From Bradyrhizobium forestalis (GTDB lineage: Bacteria > Pseudomonadota > Alphaproteobacteria > Rhizobiales > Xanthobacteraceae): a DNA stretch of 64,000 nt. The notes beneath the pieces are model-generated. The model made no database searches, was not told where the DNA came from, and was given only the letters and a program-made list of their open reading frames with translations. Position numbers and translations under genes: made by a program. The stretch covers positions 62,001-126,000 of the forward strand of contig NZ_PGVG01000011.1 of assembly GCF_002795245.1 (NCBI RefSeq), in the 5' to 3' direction. This document shows, piece after piece, positions 24,064-32,531 of the stretch (within the stretch, counting starts at the first letter, position 1; each line of letters opens with the position of its first letter).

Positions 24064-24639
24064 TCATCTGGGCCGCTCCGGACGCCGTGTCCCTGTCTCC
24101 GTCGCAAAGCCGTAGATTAGCGCCAGCCGGTCCAGGCATTCGCGGAAGCGCCGCGCAAAATAGTCCTTCCACCGCTGCGTACGGACGGCACGACGCTGCC
24201 CGATCTGATCCATGGTCAGACCCAGCACCAGCACGTCGTGCACCAGCGCGGCGCCGTCGGTGCCGAGTTCGCGCTCGACCCGGTCCAGCCGCAGCACCGC
24301 CTGACGCTGGCTCTCGGTGACGGGCTCGCGCGTGCCGGTCCCATCGACATATTCGCGGGTCGTATCCACCGCCTGAGGGCCCCGCTCCGCCCGCTCCCAA
24401 TCGTTCTGGAAGGCGCGCCCACCGCGGTATTGCGCTTCGTCGATCTGGTGGTGCGCGTGCAGCCTGCCGAGCGGATCGCTGCGTATCGACCGGATGGCCA
24501 GGATCTTCTCGCCTGAATCGAGCGCGAGCGGATTGTCCACCTCGACCTCCGCCACCTCGGCGTTGAACGGCACCTCCCGCGACCGCCGGTCGTAGATCTG
24601 CGCCAATTTGTAGGGCTTGTTACGTCGGGCACGAGCCAC
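24064..24639 (-). CDS. Conserved protein with DUF6456-like C-terminal domain
   Basis: 191 residues from GTG 24639 with AAGGAGTA upstream. The N-terminal third is basic (RARRNKPYKLAQIYDRRSRE). The C-terminal ~70 residues (QRQAVLRLDRVERELGTDGA, LVLGLTMDQIGQRRAV, ARRFRECLDRLALIYGF) have the helical layout of the DUF6456 domain of alphaproteobacterial DNA-binding or phage-linked proteins; the assignment is tentative. It is the gene after the GcrA-like one, with a 46-nt gap, so the two may be co-transcribed. Confidence 0.55.
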   Translation of the reverse strand: MARARRNKPYKLAQIYDRRSREVPFNAEVAEVEVDNPLALDSGEKILAIRSIRSDPLGRLHAHHQIDEAQYRGGRAFQNDWERAERGPQAVDTTREYVDGTGTREPVTESQRQAVLRLDRVERELGTDGAALVHDVLVLGLTMDQIGQRRAVRTQRWKDYFARRFRECLDRLALIYGFATETGTRRPERPR

Positions 24640-24685
24640 TCGGGTACTCCTTGCAAGTCTGATGATTGAACCGACGGCTGCGCTT

Positions 24686-25219
24686 TCAGGGGGCCGAGAC
24701 CAGCTTCAGCACGACGCGGCCCGCGACACGGGCGGACGCAGCCTCGGAACGGCGCGTCAGGCGGGAATGCGGCGTGCAATAGCTGGAGCCCGGCTGGCGC
24801 GGGTGGCCGCAGAAGGTGATCACCTCCCCGTCCTTGTCGCCGCCATAGGGATAGCGGCAGTCGGCCGGCTCGAGTTCGACCAGTTGGATCAGGCGCGGCT
24901 GGACGCCGACGCAGCGCAGCTTGACCCGCGCAGCCGGCTTCATTGCGGACTTCGGCGGCAGGTTCAGGTTCGGCAAGGCCGCCCGACGCGGCGAAAGCAG
25001 GCCGGGTTCACCCGGCAAAGACGGCACGATCGACGGAGCAGTCATCCATTCCGGCACGACGAGCCCGAGCCGCTTGGCGCGGCCGACCACCGCGCTACGC
25101 GTGTAAGCCGTTCCAAACCTTGCGTTAATCTGTCTTCCGATCTCCGCATAAGACATGCCTTTGAGAAAATAGTCGCGAAGCGCGTCGGAGTGCTCCGACG
25201 GCCAATGGCCCGGTTCCAT
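24686..25219 (-). CDS. GcrA-type cell cycle regulator paralogue
   Basis: 177 residues from ATG 25219 (AGGA upstream). The N-terminal helix-turn-helix matches GcrA in form: HWPSEHSDALRDYFLKGMSY, AEIGRQINARFGTAYTRSAV, VGRAKRLGL. The C-terminal sigma70-binding-type motif is kept as DCRYPYGGDKDGEVITFCGH and SSYCTPHSRLT. True GcrA works with sigma70 at CcrM-methylated promoters. This copy is divergent in the HTH (TRSAVVG for TRNAVIG) and sits beside a phage-type repressor gene, so it is more likely an accessory paralogue than the essential regulator. Candidate repressor sites lie in its promoter region. Confidence 0.78.
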   Translation of the reverse strand: MEPGHWPSEHSDALRDYFLKGMSYAEIGRQINARFGTAYTRSAVVGRAKRLGLVVPEWMTAPSIVPSLPGEPGLLSPRRAALPNLNLPPKSAMKPAARVKLRCVGVQPRLIQLVELEPADCRYPYGGDKDGEVITFCGHPRQPGSSYCTPHSRLTRRSEAASARVAGRVVLKLVSAP

Positions 25220-25283
25220 GCTGCTGTCCTGTGATGCGCCTCCCCCCAACGAACGACCGGGAGACGAAACGTAGATTCCGTTA

Positions 25284-25346
25284 TTCCGAACAACAAGTCA
25301 AGCAACAATTCTGATATTCATAATTGCATCAATTCCGAATTTCGGA
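25284..25346. promoter_or_regulatory. Candidate operator sites between gcrA-like and S24 repressor genes
   Basis: TTCCGAA occurs at 25284-25290, and a perfect 13-bp dyad TCCGAA-T-TTCGGA lies at 25334-25346, 40 nt before the repressor start codon. The same half-site recurs in the promoter after the repressor gene. The 25284 site overlaps a possible minus-strand promoter (TTGCTT, 16 nt, TAACGG) for the gcrA-like gene. Binding by the S24 repressor is inference. Confidence 0.5.
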
Positions 25347-25385
25347 TTACAAGAGGCGAGACGGTGCGCAATCGAGGGAATCACC

Positions 25386-25994
25386 ATGTTGGACGTTGCA
25401 ATGATCGAGCGGGGCCTGGAGAAGACGGGCAAGAGCAAGGGCGGCCTGGCGGCGGCCATGGGCGTGCGACCCGGCGCGGTCTCGGAGATTCTCGGCGGCG
25501 AGCGCCTGGTGAAGGCCTCGGAAATCATTCCGATCATGGAATATCTCGAACTCAATCTGGCGCCGATCATGGGCCGCGTCGGAGCCGGCGCGGTGATCGA
25601 GCCGGACTATGAACAGGTTCCCCCGGAAGGTCTCGGCGACATCGCGCTGCCGTTCCCCATCATGGAAGAGACGATCGCATTCGAGATCGTGGGCGATTCG
25701 ATGCTGCCCAAATACGAAAGCGGCGACGTGATCGTGGTCTATAAGGACCAGCGCCATCCGCTGTCGAGCTTCTACGGCGAAGAGGCCGTGGTCCGGCTCA
25801 AGACCGGCGAGCGCTATCTGAAGACCATCGAACGGGGAAAATCACCCTCTGTCGTCAATCTCACGAGCTTCAACGCCAAGCCGATCGTCGGCGTCAAGCT
25901 CGACTGGGTGGGGGAGATCTGCCTGTCCATGCCCAAGGGGCAGCTCGAGCGGCTGCGTGCGAAATCGGCGCGTCCTCGCAAGAAGGGCAAGTAA
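25386..25994 (+). CDS. XRE-family repressor with S24 (LexA/CI-like) peptidase domain
   Basis: 202 residues. An N-terminal helix-turn-helix (GGLAAAMGVRPGAVSEILGG) is followed by a linker with a possible self-cleavage site (VGAGA), and the S24 domain with nucleophile Ser in VGDSMLPKYESGDVIVVY and the catalytic Lys in RLKTGERYLKTIERG. Such CI-like proteins repress promoters and are lost by RecA-stimulated self-cleavage after DNA damage. Matching palindromes lie upstream of this gene and in the promoter downstream, fitting autoregulation. The neighbours (a gcrA paralogue, a 91-residue gene) suggest a small phage-derived regulatory island. Confidence 0.85.
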   Translation: MLDVAMIERGLEKTGKSKGGLAAAMGVRPGAVSEILGGERLVKASEIIPIMEYLELNLAPIMGRVGAGAVIEPDYEQVPPEGLGDIALPFPIMEETIAFEIVGDSMLPKYESGDVIVVYKDQRHPLSSFYGEEAVVRLKTGERYLKTIERGKSPSVVNLTSFNAKPIVGVKLDWVGEICLSMPKGQLERLRAKSARPRKKGK

Positions 25995-26006
25995 GAGAGA
26001 CCTACG

Positions 26007-26059
26007 ATTTCCGATTTATAGAAATCGCAATTGACAGAGTTACGATTTTCGGAAATACT
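26007..26059 (+). promoter_or_regulatory. Sigma70-type promoter with embedded operator
   Basis: TTGACA (26031-26036), a 17-nt spacer and AATACT (26054-26059) make a good promoter for the 91-residue gene at 26099. The spacer contains TTCGGAA (26048-26054), the same half-site found upstream of the S24 repressor, and an inverted repeat CGATTTC/GAAATCG (26005-26027) covers the region just upstream of the -35 box. Confidence 0.6.
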
Positions 26060-26098
26060 CTGCCGCGTTCCCGACCACGGGGCGCGGCAGGATCGTTT

Positions 26099-26374
26099 AT
26101 GCAATATTTCGTCGTGATGATCGATTATGGGCGGCGGGGCCGCGAGGCGGTGGTCGATCCCGAAATCACAAGGCGCGAGGTCATCTCCCGCATCGCCTCG
26201 GGCGAATACCGGAACATCTCGTTCATCCACGAAATCGTGGAGAATGCGGTCGAGGACGTGACCGAGGCCATCCTGACTGAGGCCGCCCTGCCCCAAATCC
26301 CGCCCGAAGATGTCGACCTCCAGGCAAACCGCCTTGATCACACCCGCGATCTGCGCAAGCACGAACGGACGTGA
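26099..26374 (+). CDS. 91-residue protein, putative S24-repressor target
   Basis: ATG 26099, close to a strong promoter holding a repressor-like site. The product starts MQYFVVMIDYGRRGREAVVD and continues with helices REVISRIASGEYRNISFIHE and VTEAILTEAALPQIPPEDV. No membrane segment. It resembles short Bradyrhizobium proteins of unknown function. If the operator reading is right, it would be induced when the repressor is inactivated. Confidence 0.62.
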   Translation: MQYFVVMIDYGRRGREAVVDPEITRREVISRIASGEYRNISFIHEIVENAVEDVTEAILTEAALPQIPPEDVDLQANRLDHTRDLRKHERT

Positions 26375-26411
26375 CGCAGACAGGCGGTTTGCGTCACGGC
26401 CCGGCCGCGCA

Positions 26412-27386
26412 TTAGACCAGAAGAACGGTTGATCCCGTGGTCTTGCGCGCCGCAAGATCGGCATGCGCCTTCGCGGCGTCCTTCAGCGGATAGGTCTGGC
26501 GAACCTCGATCTTCACCGCGCCGGACTTGACGACGTCGAACAGTTCGTTCGCCATCGCGACCAGATTCTCGCGCTTGGCGGCGTAGGTGAACAGCGTCGG
26601 ACGCGTGACGTAGAGCGAGCCCTTCTGGGCCAACAGGCCGAGATTGAGCGGCTCCACCGCGCCGGAGGACTGGCCGAACAGCGCGGCGACGCCGAGCGGC
26701 GCGAGGCAATCCAGCGATTTCAGGAACGTGTCCTTGCCGACGGAATCGTAAACCACCGGCACTTTCTTGCCGCCGGTGATCTCGTCGACCCGCTTCACGA
26801 AATCTTCCCGAGTATAGATGATCACATGGTCGCAGCCATGCGCCTTGGCGAGCTTTGCCTTCTCGTCGTTGCTGACTGTGCCGATCACGGTCGCGCCGAG
26901 ATGCTTGGCCCACTGGCTCAAGATCAGGCCGACACCGCCAGCTGCGGCATGAAGCAGGATGGTATCGCCCGCCTTCACCCGATAGGTCTGCCGGATCAAA
27001 TATTGCGTGGTGAGCCCCTTGAGCATCATCGCCGCCGCGGTCTTGTCATCGACGCCATTGGGCAGCTTCAGCAGACGATCGGCGGGGATCAGCCGCGCCT
27101 CGGAATAGGCACCGAGCGGCGAAGCGCCATAGGCGACGCGATCGCCAGGCTTCAGATCGGTCACGCCAGGACCGACCTCCTCGACGACGCCGGCCGCCTC
27201 GCTGCCGAGCCCGCTCGGCAATTGCGCCGGATAAAGGCCGGAACGGTTGTAGATGTCGACGAAATTGAGGCCGACAGCGGTGTGGCGGATGCGCGCTTCG
27301 CCGGGTCCAGGCTTGCCGACGCTGACCTCCTCCCAGACCAGGACTTCCGGACCGCCGGTCTTGTGAAAGCGAATGGCATGCGTCAT
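26412..27386 (-). CDS. NADPH:quinone oxidoreductase (zeta-crystallin type)
   Basis: 324 residues from ATG 27386 (GGGAG upstream); upstream in-frame codons are out of character. A zinc-free medium-chain reductase: GroES-like part with RHTAVGLNFVDIYNRSGLYP and GSEAAGVVEEVGPGV, and the NADPH fold LLHAAAGGVGLILSQWAKHL near residue 150. The final KTTGSTVLLV is typical. It reduces quinones by one or two electrons with NADPH in the cytoplasm. Monocistronic. Confidence 0.9.
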   Translation of the reverse strand: MTHAIRFHKTGGPEVLVWEEVSVGKPGPGEARIRHTAVGLNFVDIYNRSGLYPAQLPSGLGSEAAGVVEEVGPGVTDLKPGDRVAYGASPLGAYSEARLIPADRLLKLPNGVDDKTAAAMMLKGLTTQYLIRQTYRVKAGDTILLHAAAGGVGLILSQWAKHLGATVIGTVSNDEKAKLAKAHGCDHVIIYTREDFVKRVDEITGGKKVPVVYDSVGKDTFLKSLDCLAPLGVAALFGQSSGAVEPLNLGLLAQKGSLYVTRPTLFTYAAKRENLVAMANELFDVVKSGAVKIEVRQTYPLKDAAKAHADLAARKTTGSTVLLV

Positions 27387-27611
27387 GGGCGTTGCTCCCT
27401 TATCGTTGAGGTGAAAGTCCGAACACCGGAACGGATTGTGAAATAGGCATTTGGTCCGCCCGTTACAGTATAGAAGCCGTAACAAGAATGTCACAGCGAA
27501 CGACAAACGCCCGCCGTTCCGCCTCTGTTCGAGAGAGTTGATGAGGGCTCCGGGGCAACCGGCAGTAGCCTTTGCGCGGGGTTTGATGGTCGCCTGCGAA
27601 GGAGAGCCGAG

Positions 27612-27812
27612 ATGCCAGCTTACGTTCAGCATCATCAGGACGTCGAAATCGCGCCAGTGAACTGCCCCACCTGTATGGGGTTCCTGCCGATGTATGTGCG
27701 CGAGGTCGAGCCGCATTGGAGCCTTGCCAAGATCGACTTCGTCTATGAATGCGCCGATTGCGGCGCCGAGCTCAGGCAGACGATCCGCAAGCCGGAGCTG
27801 CTGCGGCACTGA
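27612..27812 (+). CDS. 66-residue zinc-ribbon-like protein
   Basis: ATG 27612 with GGAGAGCCGAG upstream. Two CxxC pairs (NCPTCMGFLP and YECADCGAEL) about 30 residues apart indicate a small zinc ribbon; the rest is a short strand/helix (YVREVEPHWSLAKIDFVYE). Its target (nucleic acid or protein) is unknown. Divergent from the quinone oxidoreductase gene with a 225-nt gap. Confidence 0.72.
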   Translation: MPAYVQHHQDVEIAPVNCPTCMGFLPMYVREVEPHWSLAKIDFVYECADCGAELRQTIRKPELLRH

Positions 27813-27957
27813 TCGCGACCAGCGACCCGCTCAACTATTTGCGCTGAACGGAAAAACACCGCTCACGCGGATCTGATGTCTCCCAAACGAGGCTTGTTCT
27901 TTGCCGGGAACGCAGGCAGAACAAGCCTCAAAGCAAGACCTTTGGGAGCGCCATTTC

Positions 27958-28905
27958 GTGGCTGATCAGAAGGCCTCGACGTCGATCGAGGCAGTGGAGA
28001 GCGGCCTCGCCGCGCAGGGCTATATCGCGAGCCGGCAGATCGCGACCGCCGTCTATTTGTCGCAGCAGATCGAGAAGCCGATCCTGGTCGAGGGCCCCGC
28101 GGGCGTCGGCAAGACCGAGCTCGCCAAGGCGATCGCAGCCTGGCGCGGCATGAAGATGATCCGCCTGCAATGCTATGAGGGTCTCGACGAGGCCAAGGCG
28201 CTTTACGAGTGGAAATACGCCAAGCAGCTTCTCTACACGCAGATCCTCAAGGACAAGCTCGGCGAAGTCCTCGGCGGCGCACAGACGCTGCACGCCGCGC
28301 TCGACCAGCTCCATGATTTCGGCGACGTGTTCTTCTCCAAGGAGTTCGTCGAGCCGCGTCCCCTGCTCCAGGCGCTGGAGCAGCCGGGCGGCTGCGTGCT
28401 CTTGATCGACGAGATCGACAAGTCGGATGCGGAATTCGAATCGCTGCTACTGGAGATCCTGTCCGACTTCCAGGTCACGATCCCCGAGCTCGGCACCGTC
28501 TCGGCGATCACGCCGCCGACCGTGATCCTCACCTCCAACAGCGAGCGCGACCTCGGCGACGCGCTGAAGCGGCGCTGCCTGCATCTGCATATCGGCTTCC
28601 CCGAGCAGCGACTGGAGGAGCGCATCGTCGAAAGCCGCGTGCCCGGCATCTCGCAGACGCTGCGCCGGCAGATGGTCGGCTTCATCCACGAGATTCGTTC
28701 GCTGGATCTGAAGAAGCTGCCGTCGGTGAGCGAGACCATCGACTGGGCACGCGTGCTTGTGCTGCTCCAGGCCGCGGAGCTCGACACCGAGATCGTCAAG
28801 GACACGCTCAACGTACTTCTGAAATACGAAGCCGACATCGAGGCCGCAGCGCCACAGGTGACGACCTTCATTGCCAGGGCGGCACGGTCCAACGTCTTCG
28901 GTTGA
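27958..28905 (+). CDS. MoxR/CoxD-type AAA+ ATPase
   Basis: GTG 27958 is favoured (GGGAG upstream), giving 315 residues; a TTG at 27901 is the longer option. Walker A GPAGVGKTELAKA near residue 46, Walker B GGCVLLIDEIDKSD near residue 146, sensor region VILTSNSERDLGDALKRRC. The insert LQCYEGLDEAKALYEWKYAK is typical of CoxD relatives. It acts with the VWA protein encoded next as a MoxR/VWA chaperone pair. In Oligotropha CoxD/CoxE help mature the CuSMoO2 site of CO dehydrogenase; here a molybdoenzyme of that family lies 14 kb downstream. Confidence 0.85.
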   Translation: MADQKASTSIEAVESGLAAQGYIASRQIATAVYLSQQIEKPILVEGPAGVGKTELAKAIAAWRGMKMIRLQCYEGLDEAKALYEWKYAKQLLYTQILKDKLGEVLGGAQTLHAALDQLHDFGDVFFSKEFVEPRPLLQALEQPGGCVLLIDEIDKSDAEFESLLLEILSDFQVTIPELGTVSAITPPTVILTSNSERDLGDALKRRCLHLHIGFPEQRLEERIVESRVPGISQTLRRQMVGFIHEIRSLDLKKLPSVSETIDWARVLVLLQAAELDTEIVKDTLNVLLKYEADIEAAAPQVTTFIARAARSNVFG

Positions 28906-28910
28906 CGCCG

Positions 28911-30290
28911 ATGCGCGAGAACCTCCATCGCTTCTTTCGAGCGGCGCGCGGCGTCGGCGTTCACGTCTCGCCTGCCGAAAGCATCGATGCGATGCGAGCA
29001 GTCGCACAGGTCGGCATCGCCGACCGCGCCGTCCTGCGCGACGCGCTGCTGCTGACGCTCGCCAAGTCGCAGGACGAGAAGCTCGCGCTCGGCGATTGCT
29101 TTGACCTGTTCTTCAGCCAGCCGGAACCGCGGCAGGAGCGGCCCGAGAGCGTCGACCAGGACACCTCGCAGGAGGCGGAGCAAGCGCCCTCTTCCGGCGC
29201 GGCCAGCGAGGCCGACGGCGGTTCGCCGCAACAGGAACAACTGGGCCCACTCGCCCAGATGCTGCTGTCGCAGGACCGCAATACGATCGCAGCCGCCATC
29301 GCCAGCGCCTCCGGGGCAGCCTCCCTGTCCGACATCCGCTACTCCACTCAGCGCGGTATCTTCTCCAGCCGCATCCTCGAAGCCATGGGCCTCCAACGCC
29401 TGCGCGACGATCTCGACGAGCTGACCGCGACCAACCCGGCACTGGCCGAGCGTCTACGCGCCGCGCTCGACGCCTTACGCGAAGCCGTGCGCGATACTGT
29501 CTCTCAGGGGCTTGCACTCTATGCCCGCGAAGAGGCAGAAAACCTCCGTAACGAGATCCTGCGCAACGCGCCGCTTGCCCGCATCGAGCGGCGCCAAGTC
29601 GCCGAGATGCGCGCCCTCATCCGCCAGATCGCGCGCCGGCTGCGCGAGCGCTATTCCAAGCCGCGCAAGCGCCAGCGCCGCGGCCATCTCGACGTTCGCC
29701 GCACGCTTCGCCGCAACGCGGCCTGGGGCGGCGTGCCGTTCCTCACGGCATGGAAGCGCAAGCATCGCGACCGGCCGAAGATCGTGGCTCTGTGCGACGT
29801 CTCGGGCTCGGTTGCGCAAGTCTCCGATTTCTTCCTGCTGCTGATCCACTCGCTGCACGAGGTGGTCGACGATGTCCGCTCCTTCGCCTTCTCCTCGCAC
29901 TTGATCGAGGTCAGCGAGATCCTGGAATCGAAGTCTCCGGAGGAGGCGATGTCCGAGATCATGTCCAAGGTGGGTTTCGGCTCGTCGGATTACGGCTCTT
30001 CCCTGGTCGATTTCGAGAAAGAGTTCATGAGCACGCTGACGCCGCAGACCACGGTGATCGTGCTCGGCGATGCCCGCAGCAACAATCTCGACCCGCGCGC
30101 CGACATCTTGCGCCGCATCTCCGAGCGCTCGAAGCGGCTGGTCTGGCTCAATCCTGAGGGGCGGCTCGCCTGGGGCTTTGGCGATTCCGAGATGCCGCGC
30201 TACGCGACCTTTTGCAGCGTCGTGCGCCAATGCGCCACCGCACAACAGCTCGAGCGCGCGGTGTCGGATATCGTGGCGCCTTATCAGTGA
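28911..30290 (+). CDS. CoxE-type VWA-domain protein
   Basis: 459 residues from ATG 28911, five bases after the AAA+ gene (a TTG overlapping its stop is also possible). The N-terminal half is helical with an acidic Gln/Ser-rich linker (residues ~75-115), the middle is very basic (RRLRERYSKPRKRQRRGHLD), and the C-terminal VWA domain has the metal site VALCDVSGSVAQVSDF near residue 300 and the later GFGSSDYGSSL and VIVLGDARSNN. It works with the AAA+ partner as a chaperone or maturation pair in the cytoplasm. Confidence 0.85.
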   Translation: MRENLHRFFRAARGVGVHVSPAESIDAMRAVAQVGIADRAVLRDALLLTLAKSQDEKLALGDCFDLFFSQPEPRQERPESVDQDTSQEAEQAPSSGAASEADGGSPQQEQLGPLAQMLLSQDRNTIAAAIASASGAASLSDIRYSTQRGIFSSRILEAMGLQRLRDDLDELTATNPALAERLRAALDALREAVRDTVSQGLALYAREEAENLRNEILRNAPLARIERRQVAEMRALIRQIARRLRERYSKPRKRQRRGHLDVRRTLRRNAAWGGVPFLTAWKRKHRDRPKIVALCDVSGSVAQVSDFFLLLIHSLHEVVDDVRSFAFSSHLIEVSEILESKSPEEAMSEIMSKVGFGSSDYGSSLVDFEKEFMSTLTPQTTVIVLGDARSNNLDPRADILRRISERSKRLVWLNPEGRLAWGFGDSEMPRYATFCSVVRQCATAQQLERAVSDIVAPYQ

Positions 30291-30309
30291 GTAGTGATAG
30301 CCCCCAGCG

Positions 30310-30492
30310 TCAGGCGGCGTTCAGCTCGGCCTGCGCGAGATTGCACTCCCGAAAGTGATGCGCGATTTCGTCGAGCGCGCGCTGCTCCCACTCCTGAGCC
30401 TGTGCGAGCCAGAATACCCGACGCTTCGAATCGAGCGCTGCGCGCTCGCGGCACAAAAATTCCTGATTGCGAATTTGAACCAGCCTGTTCAT
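30310..30492 (-). CDS. 60-residue helical small protein
   Basis: ATG 30492 with AGGAGTGGAG upstream; a second ATG at 30510 lies before that site. The product is one long amphipathic helix region (RVFWLAQAQEWEQRALDEIA) with charged ends and two or three Cys. It resembles short Bradyrhizobium proteins of unknown function. Convergent with the VWA gene with only 19 nt between stops. Confidence 0.6.
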   Translation of the reverse strand: MNRLVQIRNQEFLCRERAALDSKRRVFWLAQAQEWEQRALDEIAHHFRECNLAQAELNAA

Positions 30493-30842
30493 GCACTCCA
30501 CTCCTGCCATGTGAAGCCATTCCCCGCAAATCAACGTAACAGAGTCCTCAACCGTTCGTCTCATGATTTCTGTGCATATCGCGACGCGGAATGGGACAGC
30601 GATACTTCCCGTGCACTGCGGCAGTTCGCACCGCAACATCAAGCACCGATCATCATTTGGTGATCGAAGATCGGGACGGTGCTCGTGCGCGAACGATCTT
30701 AACTCTTGTGGCGCAACGAAGTGCGGCAATTTGTGAAGAGACATTCTAAACGACGCACCGAATTCCCGACTCATTGTCGTCGCATGGTTTTCATGCGGTG
30801 CCACTAACAGGGGCGCGCGACTGGACTATCGCTTGAGGCAAT
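30493..30842. other. Intergenic stretch between divergent small genes
   Basis: 350 bases with no protein-like frame on either strand and base composition lower in GC than the flanks. It probably carries the promoters of the 60- and 73-residue genes; no clear box, repeat or hairpin was found. Confidence 0.4.
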
Positions 30843-31064
30843 ATGAGCAACGACGTCGACTTCGATCTTTCGCCGGACCAATGGGAAGCTCTGCGCACAC
30901 TTCGCAATCCGACTTCGGGCGGCCGCCTCTCGAGGGCCTATCTGATCGAAAGCCTCGTCAAGCTCGGCCTCGTCGTCGTCAATGACGGCGTGCCGGCGAT
31001 GACCCCCACGGGACGCAAGGTGCTGGTGCGCGGATCATGCCGGCTGCTGGATCTCGTGGCCTAA
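30843..31064 (+). CDS. 73-residue winged-helix-like small protein
   Basis: ATG 30843 with GAGG upstream. DFDLSPDQWEALRTLRNPTS, then RLSRAYLIESLVKLGLVVVN and PAMTPTGRKVLVRGS have the rhythm of a small winged helix (helix, helix, beta hairpin), a pattern shared by several short Bradyrhizobium proteins. DNA binding is possible but not shown. Confidence 0.62.
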   Translation: MSNDVDFDLSPDQWEALRTLRNPTSGGRLSRAYLIESLVKLGLVVVNDGVPAMTPTGRKVLVRGSCRLLDLVA

Positions 31065-31084
31065 TCGGTACATCACCGCTTGGA

Positions 31085-32458
31085 TCAGCCATTCCACTGG
31101 AGGAGCGGTGTGCCATACGCCCTCCTCCAGACTGACAGGAAGCGCGGAAACCAGGAGTGGGCCACGGCGCCCTTATAGGCCCAGGTGCGATACTTCAGAC
31201 CCTGCTCCGAGATCAGCTCCTGATAGCCGCCGTGAACCTCGGTCGCCGTTCGGATGTCCCTCAATATGCCTTGCGCGCAAGCCCGGTAGGCATCGCTGCC
31301 AGTGAATTCATCATAGTCCAGCATGCGATCTGCGAACTCGACGTTGAACGTCGGCCAGGAGGAACGCCCCTGATAAGCAGGTGCGGCAATCTTATGGATC
31401 ATCTTGTTCCTGGGATTATCGGCTGACACCAGGAAATGAAACGTGCTGGGGATGCGAAACCGCGGTTCGGCGATGATCAGATCCGCCGTGGCCGCGAACA
31501 GCGACCGTTCGCTCGCATCGCTCATATCCCAAAAGCCGCGATGCACGCCGACGAAATCCAGCGCGACCGAGGAGGCCGGCGTCCCCGCCCGACCATCCAG
31601 GGAATGCCTGATATAGCCATCCTTGCCGAACAGGCGGAGCAGGTCCTTCTTGTACTGCGCGAGGTCGCGCCCGAGCAGCCGCTTCAGCTCGTTCTCCTCG
31701 ACGATCCCGAGCTGCACGCTCCACACGAAGGTCGTGTAGACGGAAGCATTGGTCACGAAGCGCCTGCGTTCGGCGCGGGTGTCTGTTGCGGCGGAGCGAG
31801 GTGCGTGGACATCGCAAAGCAGATATCTGGTACCGTCATCATTGAAAGGTTCGAGCTCGCTCGCGAGCTGGAGCATCGCCCGCTTCAGGTCACCGCCATA
31901 TTCGGCCAGCAACAGGCGGCCTGCGTGCGCGCATTGTGACATCGCCAGATAGGACGACGTCCTCTCCTCGGCAGAGATCATCTGCTGGAGACCGGCGAGA
32001 ATGCCGAGCAGCGTATCCGAGGGCCGCGAGAAATAGTTCACGCCGAGATACCGGCCGCGTCCCGCCGGGACGATGGTCGTGGTGACGACGTTGGCGCGGA
32101 CCGCCTCCAGCAGCAGGCGCACGCTCTTCTCGAGCAGGCGCACCCGCCGCACCGCGTCCTGCGAGTCCATGATCGTTTCAGGATCGAGCACGTCAGGGTA
32201 GAACCAGGCGAAGTCACGGGGATAATAAGCGGAGGCGTGCGGCGCGCCCGTGACGAGGAAGGCCTCGGTCGCCGAGAACGCACTGTCCATCGAGTGCCGA
32301 TAGAGATCATCGATGGCCGACAACGAATGGGGCGATTGTCTCAGGAACCGATCACCGAGAAAATTGACCGCCTGAAGCGCGTTGGCGACAAAGGTCGCAG
32401 CCATGCCCTGGTAAAACCGGTTTCCGCGATGTGATGGAAAAGAGATGTCGCTGTTCAT
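31085..32458 (-). CDS. Protein of unknown function, (alpha/alpha)6-glycosidase-like
   Basis: 457 residues from ATG 32458 with only a weak ribosome binding site. Cytoplasmic by appearance, without signal peptide. Repeated aromatic-rich helix pairs (SAYYPRDFAWFYPDVLDPET, LGVNYFSRPSDTLLGILAGL, SVYTTFVWSVQLGIVEENEL, WPTFNVEFADRMLDYDEFTG, LKYRTWAYKGAVAHSWFPRF) recall six-hairpin glycosidase folds such as glucoamylase or trehalase relatives. Conserved Asp/Glu residues exist but no family motif was recognised. It lies beside the purine genes but not obviously in their operon. Substrate and activity unknown. Confidence 0.5.
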   Translation of the reverse strand: MNSDISFPSHRGNRFYQGMAATFVANALQAVNFLGDRFLRQSPHSLSAIDDLYRHSMDSAFSATEAFLVTGAPHASAYYPRDFAWFYPDVLDPETIMDSQDAVRRVRLLEKSVRLLLEAVRANVVTTTIVPAGRGRYLGVNYFSRPSDTLLGILAGLQQMISAEERTSSYLAMSQCAHAGRLLLAEYGGDLKRAMLQLASELEPFNDDGTRYLLCDVHAPRSAATDTRAERRRFVTNASVYTTFVWSVQLGIVEENELKRLLGRDLAQYKKDLLRLFGKDGYIRHSLDGRAGTPASSVALDFVGVHRGFWDMSDASERSLFAATADLIIAEPRFRIPSTFHFLVSADNPRNKMIHKIAAPAYQGRSSWPTFNVEFADRMLDYDEFTGSDAYRACAQGILRDIRTATEVHGGYQELISEQGLKYRTWAYKGAVAHSWFPRFLSVWRRAYGTPLLQWNG

Positions 32459-32531
32459 ATGCGTCGATCGGCTCAGGTCTCGTGGTCCCGATGATGGCAG
32501 TCACCATTCTAATGCTGCCTGATTCGTATCT

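Noticed and set aside
27387..27809. N-terminal extension of the quinone oxidoreductase
   Set aside because: Upstream residues show no conserved pattern and overlap the zinc-ribbon gene; ATG 27386 has a good ribosome binding site.
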